DNA of 64,000 nt, from positions 62,001 through 126,000 of the forward strand of contig NZ_FZOF01000012.1 in assembly GCF_900188405.1 (NCBI RefSeq), read 5' to 3'. This DNA comes from Actinacidiphila glaucinigra (GTDB taxonomy: Bacteria > Actinomycetota > Actinomycetes > Streptomycetales > Streptomycetaceae). A program made the translations under genes and the position numbers. Below, piece by piece: positions 16,936-25,407 of the stretch (position 1 is the first letter of the stretch; each line of letters starts with the position of its first letter). The notes beneath the pieces were generated by a model. It ran no database searches. It was not told the origin of the DNA and saw only the letters and a list, made by a program, of their open reading frames with translations.

Positions 16936-17908
16936 ACCTCAGGGCCGCACCGCCCATGACCATGAGCACCCCGGCGCCCGTGAGCACCAGCGCGGGCGCC
17001 CGGTGCGGGTCGCCGGTGGCGGCGAGGCTTGGGGCGGCGAGGCTTGGGGCGGCGAGGCTTGGGGCGGCGCCGGGCGCGGTCTCGGCGCCCTTGCCCGGGA
17101 CGGGTCCGGCCCCGGGGCCCGTCCCCGGTCCGGCCTCCGGTCCGGCTTCCGGTCCGGTCCCCGGTCCGGTCCCTGCCGAGGGGTCCGGTGCCGGCGAGCC
17201 GCCCGGCCGGGTGCCCGGCCCCTCGCCCGGTCCGGTGCCGGTGCCGGTGCCCCCGTCCCCGCCTTCGGCGCCGTCCGGCCGCCCCTCCTCGCCGGTCCGG
17301 CCGGGGCGCGGGGACTGCGGCCCGGCTGTGGCGTCGCGGGACGGTACGACCTCGAAGTCGTAGCCCTCGGACTCCCCGACCCAGTCGCCGTCCGCACCGC
17401 GGCGCTCCATGATCGTTGCCGTTGCCGTGACCGGCCCGGCGGGCGCCGGCGCGGTGAAGCGCAGCCGCAGCGCGATCGACACCTTGCGGCGCGACGGCAG
17501 CGTGGTGCCCGGCCCGTTCTCGCCGCCCACCACGGCGATGTTCTCGTCGTTGGCCGTGTGCTGTACGGCCACCGGCCGCCAGGAACGGTCCGGTGCGTTC
17601 CCGGCCTTCGCGACGGGGTCCGCCACCTGGTACTCCAGGAGGATCTGCCCGGGCGTCAGCCGCCGTCCGCGGTCGACGAAGACGAGGACCGGGTGGACGT
17701 CGCGCAGTCGCCCGCGCGAGGTGTTCTCCAGTTCCACCCGGAACTCCCGGGGCCCGGCCCCCGCCGTGTAGGTGTGGGGGCCGCCCAGCAGCCGGGCGGT
17801 GACCGGGAAGTCATCCGCGGCCGCCTGGGGGGCCGCCGCCACGACCGCGGCCGTCGCGACGGCCAGAGCGCTGCACCACCTCATGGGCAGTGAAGCTCTC
17901 ACGGTCAT
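16925..17908 (-). CDS. LAXTG sortase-anchored surface protein
   Basis: 327 residues. It consists of a signal peptide (about 1-31), a globular beta-rich domain to about residue 190, and then a Gly/Pro/Thr-rich low-complexity stalk. The C-terminus has LAATG, a hydrophobic helix and a short basic tail (RFSR). LAXTG is the recognition motif of Streptomyces class E sortases. The APSLA unit occurs in tandem just before the motif. The start ATG overlaps the stop of the ROK gene (GGATGA), so translation is coupled to that regulator; a second ATG at 17884 is possible. Confidence 0.82.
   Translation of the reverse strand: MTVRASLPMRWCSALAVATAAVVAAAPQAAADDFPVTARLLGGPHTYTAGAGPREFRVELENTSRGRLRDVHPVLVFVDRGRRLTPGQILLEYQVADPVAKAGNAPDRSWRPVAVQHTANDENIAVVGGENGPGTTLPSRRKVSIALRLRFTAPAPAGPVTATATIMERRGADGDWVGESEGYDFEVVPSRDATAGPQSPRPGRTGEEGRPDGAEGGDGGTGTGTGPGEGPGTRPGGSPAPDPSAGTGPGTGPEAGPEAGPGTGPGAGPVPGKGAETAPGAAPSLAAPSLAAPSLAATGDPHRAPALVLTGAGVLMVMGGAALRFSR
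17029..17070. repeat. 15-bp tandem repeat before the LAXTG motif
   Basis: GAGGCTTGGGGCGGC is present nearly three times in tandem. In the gene's frame it encodes APSLA units ending in the real sorting motif LAATG, so the stalk can lengthen or shorten without changing frame. A more degenerate Gly-Pro repeat follows at 17090-17230. Confidence 0.85.
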
Positions 17909-19107
17909 CCGCTGATATCACCGCGCGACGCGGTGACGGTCCGCCCCCGCACCCGTACGGGCGGCCGGCCCACCGCCGTCTGGCCGAAGAGCGGCGCCAG
18001 CGCCAGCAGCGCGGCCCCCTCGGCGACCACGCGCCGCCCGGCCGTGGCGACGGTGACCGGCACCGTGCGTCCGGCCGCGCGCAGGGTCCGCGGGTCCATG
18101 GCGGCGGCCACCTCGCGCGCGAACAGCCCGGGGTCCGCCAGCACCGTACGGCCGCCCAGCACCACCCGGTCGATGTCGAGCAGGGAGACCAGATTGGCGG
18201 CGCCGACACCGAGCAGCCGCGCGGCCCCCGCCGTGTCCCCGCGGCCGACGGCGGCCAGGCACAGCGCCTCCAGGCAGCCCCGGTTGCCGCAGGCGCACAC
18301 CGGGCCGTCCGGGGCGACCGCCTGGTGGCCGAACTCGCCGGCGCCCGTGCGGGCACCGCGGTGCAGGGCGCCGTCGAGCACGAGGCCCGCGCCGAGCCCG
18401 GTCCCCAGGTGCAGATAGCCGAACGAGTCCCCGGCGCCCGGGCCGGGCTCGGCGCCGGCTGCCGCGTCCTCGCCGGTCGGGAGCACGGCGAGCGCCGCCG
18501 CGTTGGTGTCCTTGTCCAGTACGACCGGCAGCCCGAGCCGTTCGGCCAGCGCGTCGCGCAGCGGGTAGCCTTCCCATCCCGGCAGGCCCGTGACACGGTG
18601 CAGCACCCCCGCGGCGTGGTCCAGCGGGCCCGGGCAGGCGAGCCCCGCGCCGAGCACCGCCCCGTCCGCGCCGGGTGTGGCCCGGACGGTCTCCCGGACC
18701 AGCCCCGCCACCGCCTCCAGCACCTCCCCGGCCGGGCGGCCGAGGTCCAGCGGGAGGGTCCTGGCGTCCACCACGCCGCCCGCCAGGTCGGCGAGCACCA
18801 CGGTCAGTTCGTCGCGGTCCAGGTGCACCCCGGCGGCGTACCGGGCGCGGCGGGCCAGCCGCAGCAGGGTGCGGGGCTTGCCGCCGGTGGGGGCGCCGCG
18901 TCCCGCCTCGTCGACCAGCCCGTCCGCCCGCAGCCGTGCGGTGATCTTGCTGACGGCCTGCGGGGTGAGCCCGGTGCGCTCGGCCAGTTCGAGACGGCTG
19001 ATGCCGGTGCCCGCGCCGACCGTCGCCGTCCGCAGCAGGCCCAGGACGAGGGCGGTGTTGTGGCTGCGCAGCGCGGGCAGGTTGGCCCCGGAGATTCCCC
19101 TGTTCAC
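17905..19107 (-). CDS. ROK-family transcriptional regulator
   Basis: 400 residues. The N-terminal winged helix (SRLELAERTGLTPQAVSKITARL) is followed by a ROK sugar-kinase-like domain. That domain has the ATP/sugar-binding stretch LGTGLGAGLVLDGALHRG, the AGEFGH motif and the CXCGXXGC zinc motif (CACGNRGCLE). It probably senses a sugar or sugar phosphate. GTG 19107 is preferred: a GACAAT-like -10 (19118-19113) with TTGCCA 16 bases further upstream would make a leaderless transcript starting at it. The neighbouring oxidoreductase is divergent and a plausible target. Confidence 0.82.
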   Translation of the reverse strand: MNRGISGANLPALRSHNTALVLGLLRTATVGAGTGISRLELAERTGLTPQAVSKITARLRADGLVDEAGRGAPTGGKPRTLLRLARRARYAAGVHLDRDELTVVLADLAGGVVDARTLPLDLGRPAGEVLEAVAGLVRETVRATPGADGAVLGAGLACPGPLDHAAGVLHRVTGLPGWEGYPLRDALAERLGLPVVLDKDTNAAALAVLPTGEDAAAGAEPGPGAGDSFGYLHLGTGLGAGLVLDGALHRGARTGAGEFGHQAVAPDGPVCACGNRGCLEALCLAAVGRGDTAGAARLLGVGAANLVSLLDIDRVVLGGRTVLADPGLFAREVAAAMDPRTLRAAGRTVPVTVATAGRRVVAEGAALLALAPLFGQTAVGRPPVRVRGRTVTASRGDISG

Positions 19108-19138
19108 GTCTCCTATTGTCAGGCTCCCTTGCACTTTG

Positions 19139-19151
19139 GCAACAGCGTTGC
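19139..19151. promoter_or_regulatory. candidate ROK operator in divergent promoter
   Basis: GCAAC-AGC-GTTGC, a perfect inverted repeat with 5-bp arms, centred between the ROK gene start (19107) and the oxidoreductase ATG (19164). It overlaps the proposed -35 of the ROK gene. A CTTAAG palindrome follows at once. Position suggests control of both genes; binding is inferred. Confidence 0.45.
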
Positions 19152-19163
19152 TTAAGTGGTCGC

Positions 19164-20234
19164 ATGTCTCCCGCACCCCTTCGCGTCGGGCTGGTCGGCT
19201 ACGGTCTGGCCGGTTCGGTCTTCCACGCCCCGCTGATCGCCACCACCGACGGCCTCGTCCTCGACACCGTCGTCACCAGCAACCCGGAGCGCCAGGCGCA
19301 GGCCCGCGCCGAGTACCCGGACGCCCGTCTGGCCGGCCACCCGGACGAGCTGTGGAAGCGGGCCGGCGAGCTCGACCTGATCGTCGTGGCCTCGCCGAAC
19401 AGGACCCACGTCCCCCTGGCGACCGCCGCCCTGGAGGCCGGACTCGCGGTCGTCGTCGACAAGCCGGTCGCCGGCACCGCGGCCGAGGCGCACGCCCTCG
19501 CGGACCTCGCCGACGAACGCGGCCTGCTGCTCTCGGTCTTCCAGAACCGCCGCTGGGACAACGACTTCCTCACCCTGCGCGGGCTGCTGGAGCGCGGCGA
19601 ACTGGGCGACGTGTGGCGCTTCGAGTCCCGCTTCGAGCGGTGGCGGCCGAGCCTGAAGGGCGGCTGGCGCGAGTCCGGCGACCCCGCGGAGATCGGCGGC
19701 CTGCTCTACGACCTCGGCAGCCACCTCGTCGACCAGGCGCTCGCCCTCTTCGGCCCCGCCGTCTCCGTGTACGGCGAGCTGGACGTGCGCCGGCCCGGCG
19801 CCCAGGTGGACGACGACGCCTTCGTGGCCGTCACCCACGCCGGGGGCGTCCGCTCCCACCTCTGGATGAGCGCCACCACGGCGCAGCTCGGCCCCCGCTT
19901 CCGGGTGCTCGGCAGCGCCGCCGGCTACGTCAAGCACGGCCTGGACCCGCAGGAGGCCGCCCTGCGCGACGGCGCCCGCCCCGCGCCCGGCGCCGTGTGG
20001 GGCACCGAACCGGAGGCCGAATGGGGCCTGCTGGGCGCCGGCGACGACGTGCGCCCCGTGCCCACCCTGCCGGGCGGGTACCCCGCGTACTACGCCGCCG
20101 TCGCCGCGGCGCTGCGCGACGGCACCGCGCCGCCGGTCACCGCCCGCGAGGCCGCCGACGCGCTCACGGTCATCGAGGCGGCCGCCGTCTCGGCCCGCGA
20201 GGGACGGACCGTGACGCTCACGCCGAAGGTCTGA
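19164..20234 (+). CDS. Gfo/Idh/MocA-family NAD(P)-dependent oxidoreductase
   Basis: 356 residues. Rossmann motif GLVGYGLAGSVFHAPL at the N-terminus, the family EKP-like motif as VVDKPVAGT (about residue 95), and the C-terminal beta-sheet domain with DLGSHLVDQAL, where Asp and His are the usual catalytic pair. It oxidises or reduces a sugar or cyclitol. The divergent ROK regulator supports a sugar substrate. ATG 19164 puts the Rossmann motif at residue 7. Confidence 0.9.
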   Translation: MSPAPLRVGLVGYGLAGSVFHAPLIATTDGLVLDTVVTSNPERQAQARAEYPDARLAGHPDELWKRAGELDLIVVASPNRTHVPLATAALEAGLAVVVDKPVAGTAAEAHALADLADERGLLLSVFQNRRWDNDFLTLRGLLERGELGDVWRFESRFERWRPSLKGGWRESGDPAEIGGLLYDLGSHLVDQALALFGPAVSVYGELDVRRPGAQVDDDAFVAVTHAGGVRSHLWMSATTAQLGPRFRVLGSAAGYVKHGLDPQEAALRDGARPAPGAVWGTEPEAEWGLLGAGDDVRPVPTLPGGYPAYYAAVAAALRDGTAPPVTAREAADALTVIEAAAVSAREGRTVTLTPKV

Positions 20235-20309
20235 CCCCCCAGCGCCTTTCGAGGTGTACAGCGCCCGGCCCGCGGTCCGCTCCTCCCGGAGCCGCCGGCC
20301 GGGCGCTCC

Positions 20310-20882
20310 TCACCCTCGGGCGCCGGGACCGCGGGAGTGGTCCGGCGCGTCAGGGGAGGGGCGGTGGGGCCGCCCCGGACCGTCCGGTTCGGGCAGCCGG
20401 GCGCGGAAGCGCACCAGCACCGCGCCGTCGGCGGTGTGGTGCACCCGCACCCCGTCCAGCGGTGCGCCGGTCCCGGTGCCGGTCAGCGCCCGGCACAGGA
20501 GGGTGGGCCCGTCCGGGGACGGCGGCCGCGGCGGCACGCCGGCGAGACCGCCGGGCGGCCGGTGGTAGCCGGTGTCCGTCACGCACACCGAGCAACGGGC
20601 GCCGTCCACGCCCAAGGTGACGCGGAACCGGCGCGCCCGCCCGTACGCGAGGACATAGCCGCAGGCGACCGCGACGGCCTCGGCCACCCGCGTCGCCGCG
20701 GAGCCGTAGGCCAGGGTCTCCAGCGCCGCCCCGCTCATCCGGGCGGCCAGGGCGTCGCTGCCGGGGGCACGCTGCAGGGAGAAGGTCCAGCAGACGTCGA
20801 GTGCGGATCTGCGCGGATCGGACAGGGACAGTCGTGAGGAGGCCGCGAGCTTGGCCATGGCCGGACCACGTCCTGAAGGCAT
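20310..20882 (-). CDS. anti-sigma-factor-like (HATPase fold) protein with degenerate ATP site
   Basis: About 190 residues. The central part resembles RsbW/SpoIIAB-type kinases (RVAEAVAVACGYVL, then VTLGVDGARCSVCVTDTGYHRPPGG). However, the Asn of the N box (normally in a ELVTNA-like stretch) is missing and only a weak D-x-G region remains. The C-terminal ~25 residues are a disordered Pro/Arg/Asp tail. Next to a STAS antagonist gene on the same strand, so a partner-switching role is likely, perhaps without kinase activity. Start 20882 has GGAAG 8 bases before it; 20857 is an alternative. Confidence 0.62.
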   Translation of the reverse strand: MPSGRGPAMAKLAASSRLSLSDPRRSALDVCWTFSLQRAPGSDALAARMSGAALETLAYGSAATRVAEAVAVACGYVLAYGRARRFRVTLGVDGARCSVCVTDTGYHRPPGGLAGVPPRPPSPDGPTLLCRALTGTGTGAPLDGVRVHHTADGAVLVRFRARLPEPDGPGRPHRPSPDAPDHSRGPGARG

Positions 20883-20986
20883 AGGAGGCACTTCCGGCGA
20901 CCGGGGTCCTGGGCCGCCCTGCCAGGCTAGAACACCTGAACGCGGCCGGGCTAGGGCGTGTCGGGGGCGCGTGTGCGGCGCGCGCT

Positions 20987-21340
20987 TCAGGCCGTGGGCT
21001 CCGGCCAGTCCGGCAGGATCGTGAAGCTCCGGGTCAGCCGCGTCGCCCGCAGCGTGCGCAGGGTGAACTCGTCGCGGCACACCAGCCGTACGCGCCCGGA
21101 GTGCTCCTCGGCGCGGCGCCGGGCGCGCACCAGCGCCGACAGGCCGCTGCAGTCGATGAACTCCACCGGCCGCAGGTCCACCACGATGTCCGGGCGGTCG
21201 GCACCGGTCAGCGCGTCCAGCGCGGCGGACACCCCCGGCGCGGTGAGCACGTCCACCTCGCCGCCGAGCGTCACGAGGGTGCTGGACCCGTCGGTGCGCC
21301 GGTGGATCCGGGGCGTGGTGTCTGTGGCGTCGTCGGACAT
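20987..21340 (-). CDS. STAS-domain anti-sigma factor antagonist
   Basis: 117 residues, one STAS domain: LGGEVDVLTAPGV, then IVVDLRPVEFIDCSGLSALVRARR, in which the Ser of DCSGLS is the phosphorylatable position in SpoIIAA/RsbV proteins. It would bind an anti-sigma kinase when unphosphorylated and free a sigma factor. Adjacent genes code for a HATPase-like protein and a GAF-ANTAR regulator. No sigma gene lies nearby. Confidence 0.9.
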   Translation of the reverse strand: MSDDATDTTPRIHRRTDGSSTLVTLGGEVDVLTAPGVSAALDALTGADRPDIVVDLRPVEFIDCSGLSALVRARRRAEEHSGRVRLVCRDEFTLRTLRATRLTRSFTILPDWPEPTA

Positions 21341-21503
21341 GGGACGTCTCCGGGAACGGGAGCCTGGCGAGTGCGGCAGGGACGGGAACGGGACGGGACG
21401 CCACCGGGGTCCGGGGTGGTGGGCCCAAGCCTATGCCCGGCGCGCGGGCACCTGCCCGGCCGAGGACGAATACCGGACGTCCCCCGCCGGCGGATCCGGC
21501 GGA

Positions 21504-22244
21504 TCAACTTCCGGATCCCCGCAGGGCGTCGGAGTCCACCGTGCCGTCCACGACGCCCAGGGCCAGTTCCGCCAGCCGTACCCGGTGGGCGCGCGCGTAC
21601 CACCGCAGCGCCGTGAACGCCTCGTCCACACCGACGCCCCAGCGTTCCGCCAGCATGCCCTTGGCCTGCTCCAGCACCACCCGGCTGTCCAGCGCGGCCT
21701 GCAACTGGGCGGCCAGCGACTCCTGCCGCTGCCGGGCCCGTTCCTGGAGTATCCCGATGGCGGCGGCGTCCGCGAACGCCCGGGCCAGTGCCACGTCACC
21801 GCCCGGAGGGTCCCCGGGCGCCCCGCGGAACAGGTTCAGCGCCCCGATCACCTCGGCCCGGCGCCGCAGCGGTACGGCGTACGTGGCGTGGAAGCCCCGG
21901 TCGCGGGCGAGCGGGGCGAAGCGCGGCCAGCGGTCGTCGCAGCGCGCCAGGTCCGGGGCCGTGACCACGTCGCAGCCGCGGTAGCAGTCCAGGCACGGTC
22001 CCTCCTCCCGCTGACGCACCAGGAGTTCGCCCGCCCCGCCGCAGCCGGCCGAGGTCCGCAGCTCGCCGCGCCCGTCGGCCAGCAGCAGCCCGGCCGCCGT
22101 CACGTCCAGCAGTTCCACGCAGCGGTCGGCGACCCGCTCCAGGAAGACGCCCACGTCGAAGTCGCCCTCCAGGGTGTCGGCAAGCTCCACGAAGACCTCG
22201 GCGAGCCGCAGCTCGCGCGCCCTGTGCGTCGGGTGCTCTGTCAC
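21504..22244 (-). CDS. GAF-ANTAR RNA-binding antiterminator regulator
   Basis: 246 residues from GTG 22244 (GGAG six bases upstream). The GAF domain spans about residues 15-165, including a Cys-rich stretch (EEGPCLDCYRGCDV). The C-terminal ANTAR domain (about 180-240) carries SRVVLEQAKGMLAERWGVGVDEAFTALRWYA. ANTAR proteins bind paired hairpins in nascent RNA and prevent termination. The GAF ligand is unknown; the Cys cluster hints at redox or metal sensing. Divergent from cslZ. Confidence 0.9.
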   Translation of the reverse strand: MTEHPTHRARELRLAEVFVELADTLEGDFDVGVFLERVADRCVELLDVTAAGLLLADGRGELRTSAGCGGAGELLVRQREEGPCLDCYRGCDVVTAPDLARCDDRWPRFAPLARDRGFHATYAVPLRRRAEVIGALNLFRGAPGDPPGGDVALARAFADAAAIGILQERARQRQESLAAQLQAALDSRVVLEQAKGMLAERWGVGVDEAFTALRWYARAHRVRLAELALGVVDGTVDSDALRGSGS

Positions 22245-22416
22245 GTCCGGCTCCAGCCCTCGGCGGCCACGGTTTCGCCGGGGGATTCTGCCATGGGAGC
22301 GAACCGCGGCATTCGACCTCAAAGACGCCGACTGACCCGATACGAGGGCCCGTTGGCGGTTCGGTATGTCAGGATTGGCGGCGACCGGTCTCGTCCCGCC
22401 ATCCAAGGGGGAGTGG

Positions 22417-23457
22417 ATGTTCGGCACCAACACCGGCCCGCTGCGCAGAGCGGCCTGCGCCGTGTCCGCCGCCGGACTGCTCTCCGTGGCGCTCGGCGGC
22501 TGCTTCGGCACCGGCAAGCCCGGGGGGAGCCAGGGCAAGGGCGGCGGCAGCAGCAGCCCCCAGAGCACCAGCACCGCGGGGGCGCCGTTCTGGGTCAACC
22601 CCGACACGCCCGCGGCCCGGCAGACGGCGCAGTGGCGCAAGGACGGCCGGGAGGGCGACGCCGAGCTGCTGGAACGGATCGCCGGCCGGCCCGTCGCCGA
22701 GTGGATCGGCCAGGACGACGCCGGGCAGCGGGCCCGGCGCTACACCGAGGCCGCCGCCCGCGACGGCCGGGTCCCCGTGCTCGTGCTGTACAACATCCCG
22801 CACCGCGACTGCGGTCAGTACTCCCAGGGCGGTGCCGCCGACGGCGCCGCGTACCGCGCCTGGGCGGACGAGGTCGCGGCCGGCATCGGCGACCGCGAAG
22901 CGCTGGTGGTGCTCGAACCGGACGCCCTCACCCACATCGTCGACGGCTGCACACCTGCGGAGTTCCACGACGAGCGCTACGCCCTGCTGACCCACGCCGT
23001 GGACACCCTGGGCGCGTTGCCGCGCGTGCGCGTCTACCTCGACGCCGGCAACGCCGGCTGGGTCACCGATCCCGCGCGCCTGGCGGGCCCGTTGCGCGCC
23101 GCCGGCATCGCCGGGGCCGACGGCTTCGCCCTCAACACCTCGAACTTCTACACCACCGCCGCGAACACCGCGTACGGCAGGAAGCTGTCGGCGCGGCTCG
23201 GCGGCGAGCACTTCGTCATCGACACCAGCCGCAATGGCCGCGGGCCCCTCGACGGCGCCCACGACGAGGCCTGGTGCAACCCGCCCGGCCGGGGCCTGGG
23301 CAGCCCGCCCACCACCGACACCGGTGACGAACTCGTCGACGCCTACCTGTGGATCAAACGCCCCGGCGACTCCGACGGCACCTGCAAGGGCGGCCCCCGG
23401 GCCGGTGACTGGTGGCCCGAGTACGCCCTGGGACTGGCCCGGCGCGCGGCCTCCTGA
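22417..23457 (+). CDS. cslZ: GH6 endoglucanase lipoprotein, CslZ-like
   Basis: 346 residues. The signal ends in lipobox VALGGC (Cys29). A short Gly/Ser linker and then a glycoside hydrolase family 6 domain follow: VLVLYNIPHRDCGQYSQGG, VVLEPDALTHI with the catalytic-region Asp, VYLDAGNAGW, and the terminal DAYLWIKRPGDSDGTC. GGGGGAG precedes ATG 22417. It faces glxA and cslA, the tip beta-glucan synthesis genes of Streptomyces, so it is the associated endoglucanase that would trim or release the glycan. Confidence 0.92.
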   Translation: MFGTNTGPLRRAACAVSAAGLLSVALGGCFGTGKPGGSQGKGGGSSSPQSTSTAGAPFWVNPDTPAARQTAQWRKDGREGDAELLERIAGRPVAEWIGQDDAGQRARRYTEAAARDGRVPVLVLYNIPHRDCGQYSQGGAADGAAYRAWADEVAAGIGDREALVVLEPDALTHIVDGCTPAEFHDERYALLTHAVDTLGALPRVRVYLDAGNAGWVTDPARLAGPLRAAGIAGADGFALNTSNFYTTAANTAYGRKLSARLGGEHFVIDTSRNGRGPLDGAHDEAWCNPPGRGLGSPPTTDTGDELVDAYLWIKRPGDSDGTCKGGPRAGDWWPEYALGLARRAAS

Positions 23458-23478
23458 CCCCGCGCCGGGTCCCTCCCG

Positions 23479-25407
23479 TCAGGTCACCCGCACCCAGCGG
23501 GCCTCGGAGGGCGTGCCCTCGTCGTCGGTGACGACCAGCATGTACCAGCCCGGCGGCACGATCGACGGGTCCTCGGGGACGGTCACGCTCACCGACCCCT
23601 CGCCGTGCTCCACGTCCAGCGCGATCGACCGCTGCTCCACGTCGGTGGCGTGGGTGACCGCGCTCGGCCGCATCAGCCGCGCCGTCTCGATGTGCTCCGC
23701 GTACGCGGTCGCGTAGGTGGCCGTGCCGCCGCGCCGGACGGCCGCCGGGCCCGCGCCGAGCGAGGGCCGGGAGTCCCGGTAGCGGTACGGCGGGGTGTAG
23801 ACCTCGATCCGCTGCTCGAAGAAGCCCGGCTTGGTGTCGGCCGCGTCGCCGAAGAGCGGATTGGAGCCGAAGACCGCGACCCGCCCGTCGGGCAGCAGCA
23901 GCGCCTCGGAGTGGTAGTTGCGGCCCACGGACGGGTCGGCGGCCTCGCGGAAGGCGTTGTCCGCCGGGTCGTAGATCTGCGCCCGCAGGATGTCGCTGCC
24001 GCCGCGGCCCCGGTAGTCACGGGAGCCGCCGGTGGTGAACAGGGTGTCGTCCGGCAGGATCACCGTGTTCAGGTAGCGGGTGGGCTCGGGCAGGTCGGGA
24101 CCCGGCGTGTACCGCGGGTCCGCGGCGTCCAGGTCCACCACGGCGGTGCGGGTGGTCGAGGAGCGCGACTCGCCGACCCCGCCGCCGCCCAGCACCATCA
24201 CCTTCTGGTCCTGCGCGGGCGGCAGCAGCACCGAGCCGGCCGTCTCCAGGTCCTTGGCGTCCTTCAGCCCGGAGACCTCGGTGAAGCGGTTGGTGCGCAG
24301 GTCCCACACGCCAGGGACCCGGCCCTCGTCGGCCGGCCCGTACCCCGCGTTGGCGCCCGAGTAGAAGATCTTCCCGCCCTTCATCAGGAAGAGTGCCGGG
24401 TAGGTGGGGAAGTAGCGCTCGGTGGTGTACGTCCACCTCCGGGTACCCGGGTCGTAGATCTCGTTCTTGCCGGGGACGACCTGGCCGATGTCGTCCAGCC
24501 CGGAGACCGAGAGCACCCGGCCGTCGGCGAGGGTGACCAGCGTCGGGTACCAGCGGGCCTCGTTCATCGGGTCGACCGGGACGTAGCGCTCGGCGACCGG
24601 GTCGAACTCGTAGGCCTGCCTGATCCCCTGGAAGTCCTTCTTGTCCAGGCCGAGCTTGGTGGCCAGCCCGTAGAAGTTCTCCCCGTCCTCGCCCGCCAGC
24701 CCCTGGATTTCGTACTGCGCCGCGGTGTTGACGATGCCCTTCTCGCCCTTGACCAGCGACTGCACGAACACCCGCGCCTCGCTCGCCGTGACGGTGACCT
24801 CGCCGGTCCGGGCGTCGGCGGTCTTCTTGGCGCGGGGCACGTTGACGGCGAACTCCGACCGGAAGGAGCGGCCGTTCTCGTTGTTGGCGAAGACCGTGCC
24901 CTTGGGGAAGTTCCGCGGCTTGTCCGGGTCCTCGTTCTTGATGAGCATCGCGCCGCCCGCCCGGTCCACGGCCTCCTTGAGCTTCTCGTAGCGGGCGGTG
25001 CCGCCGGCCACCAGCAGGGTGCCGTCGGCCAGTTGCGTGTGACCGGCGCAGAACATGTCCTTGGGGGTGCCGATCTCCCTGAAGGTGTTCTCGGCCGGGT
25101 CCCAGAGCACGCTCTTGAAGGACTTGGCCTTGAAGTTCCGCTCGTCGTTGCCGGAACCGGCGATCAGCAGCACCTTCCCGGTGCGCAGCAGCGCCGCGTG
25201 GATGGCGTTGACGCGGAACTCCTCGGGGACCTCGACCCGGTCCCAGTGGCCGTACTCGGCCTTGTACCCGGGCTGGTTGATCTTGTATTCGTGGTACTTC
25301 GCGGCGGAGTAGCCGTGGATCGCGGGCGCGTTCATCCCGGCGAGCACGCCCACGGCCGTGCCTCCGACGGCTATCTTCCGCAGTCTGCGGCTGGGTCGGT
25401 AGCTCAT
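23479..25407 (-). CDS. glxA: copper radical oxidase GlxA
   Basis: 642 residues, close to the known GlxA size. The N-terminal membrane/signal segment is followed by a kelch-type seven-bladed propeller and a C-terminal Ig-like DUF1929 domain. Galactose-oxidase-type residues are present: Cys120 in MFCAGHTQ and the Tyr of RWYPTL (Tyr287) fit the Cys-Tyr cofactor, and Tyr498-His499 (NYHSEALLLPDG) and His586 (VTHATD) fit the copper ligands. GlxA is required for CslA-made tip glycan deposition. Its ATG overlaps the cslA stop (ATGA). Confidence 0.95.
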   Translation of the reverse strand: MSYRPSRRLRKIAVGGTAVGVLAGMNAPAIHGYSAAKYHEYKINQPGYKAEYGHWDRVEVPEEFRVNAIHAALLRTGKVLLIAGSGNDERNFKAKSFKSVLWDPAENTFREIGTPKDMFCAGHTQLADGTLLVAGGTARYEKLKEAVDRAGGAMLIKNEDPDKPRNFPKGTVFANNENGRSFRSEFAVNVPRAKKTADARTGEVTVTASEARVFVQSLVKGEKGIVNTAAQYEIQGLAGEDGENFYGLATKLGLDKKDFQGIRQAYEFDPVAERYVPVDPMNEARWYPTLVTLADGRVLSVSGLDDIGQVVPGKNEIYDPGTRRWTYTTERYFPTYPALFLMKGGKIFYSGANAGYGPADEGRVPGVWDLRTNRFTEVSGLKDAKDLETAGSVLLPPAQDQKVMVLGGGGVGESRSSTTRTAVVDLDAADPRYTPGPDLPEPTRYLNTVILPDDTLFTTGGSRDYRGRGGSDILRAQIYDPADNAFREAADPSVGRNYHSEALLLPDGRVAVFGSNPLFGDAADTKPGFFEQRIEVYTPPYRYRDSRPSLGAGPAAVRRGGTATYATAYAEHIETARLMRPSAVTHATDVEQRSIALDVEHGEGSVSVTVPEDPSIVPPGWYMLVVTDDEGTPSEARWVRVT

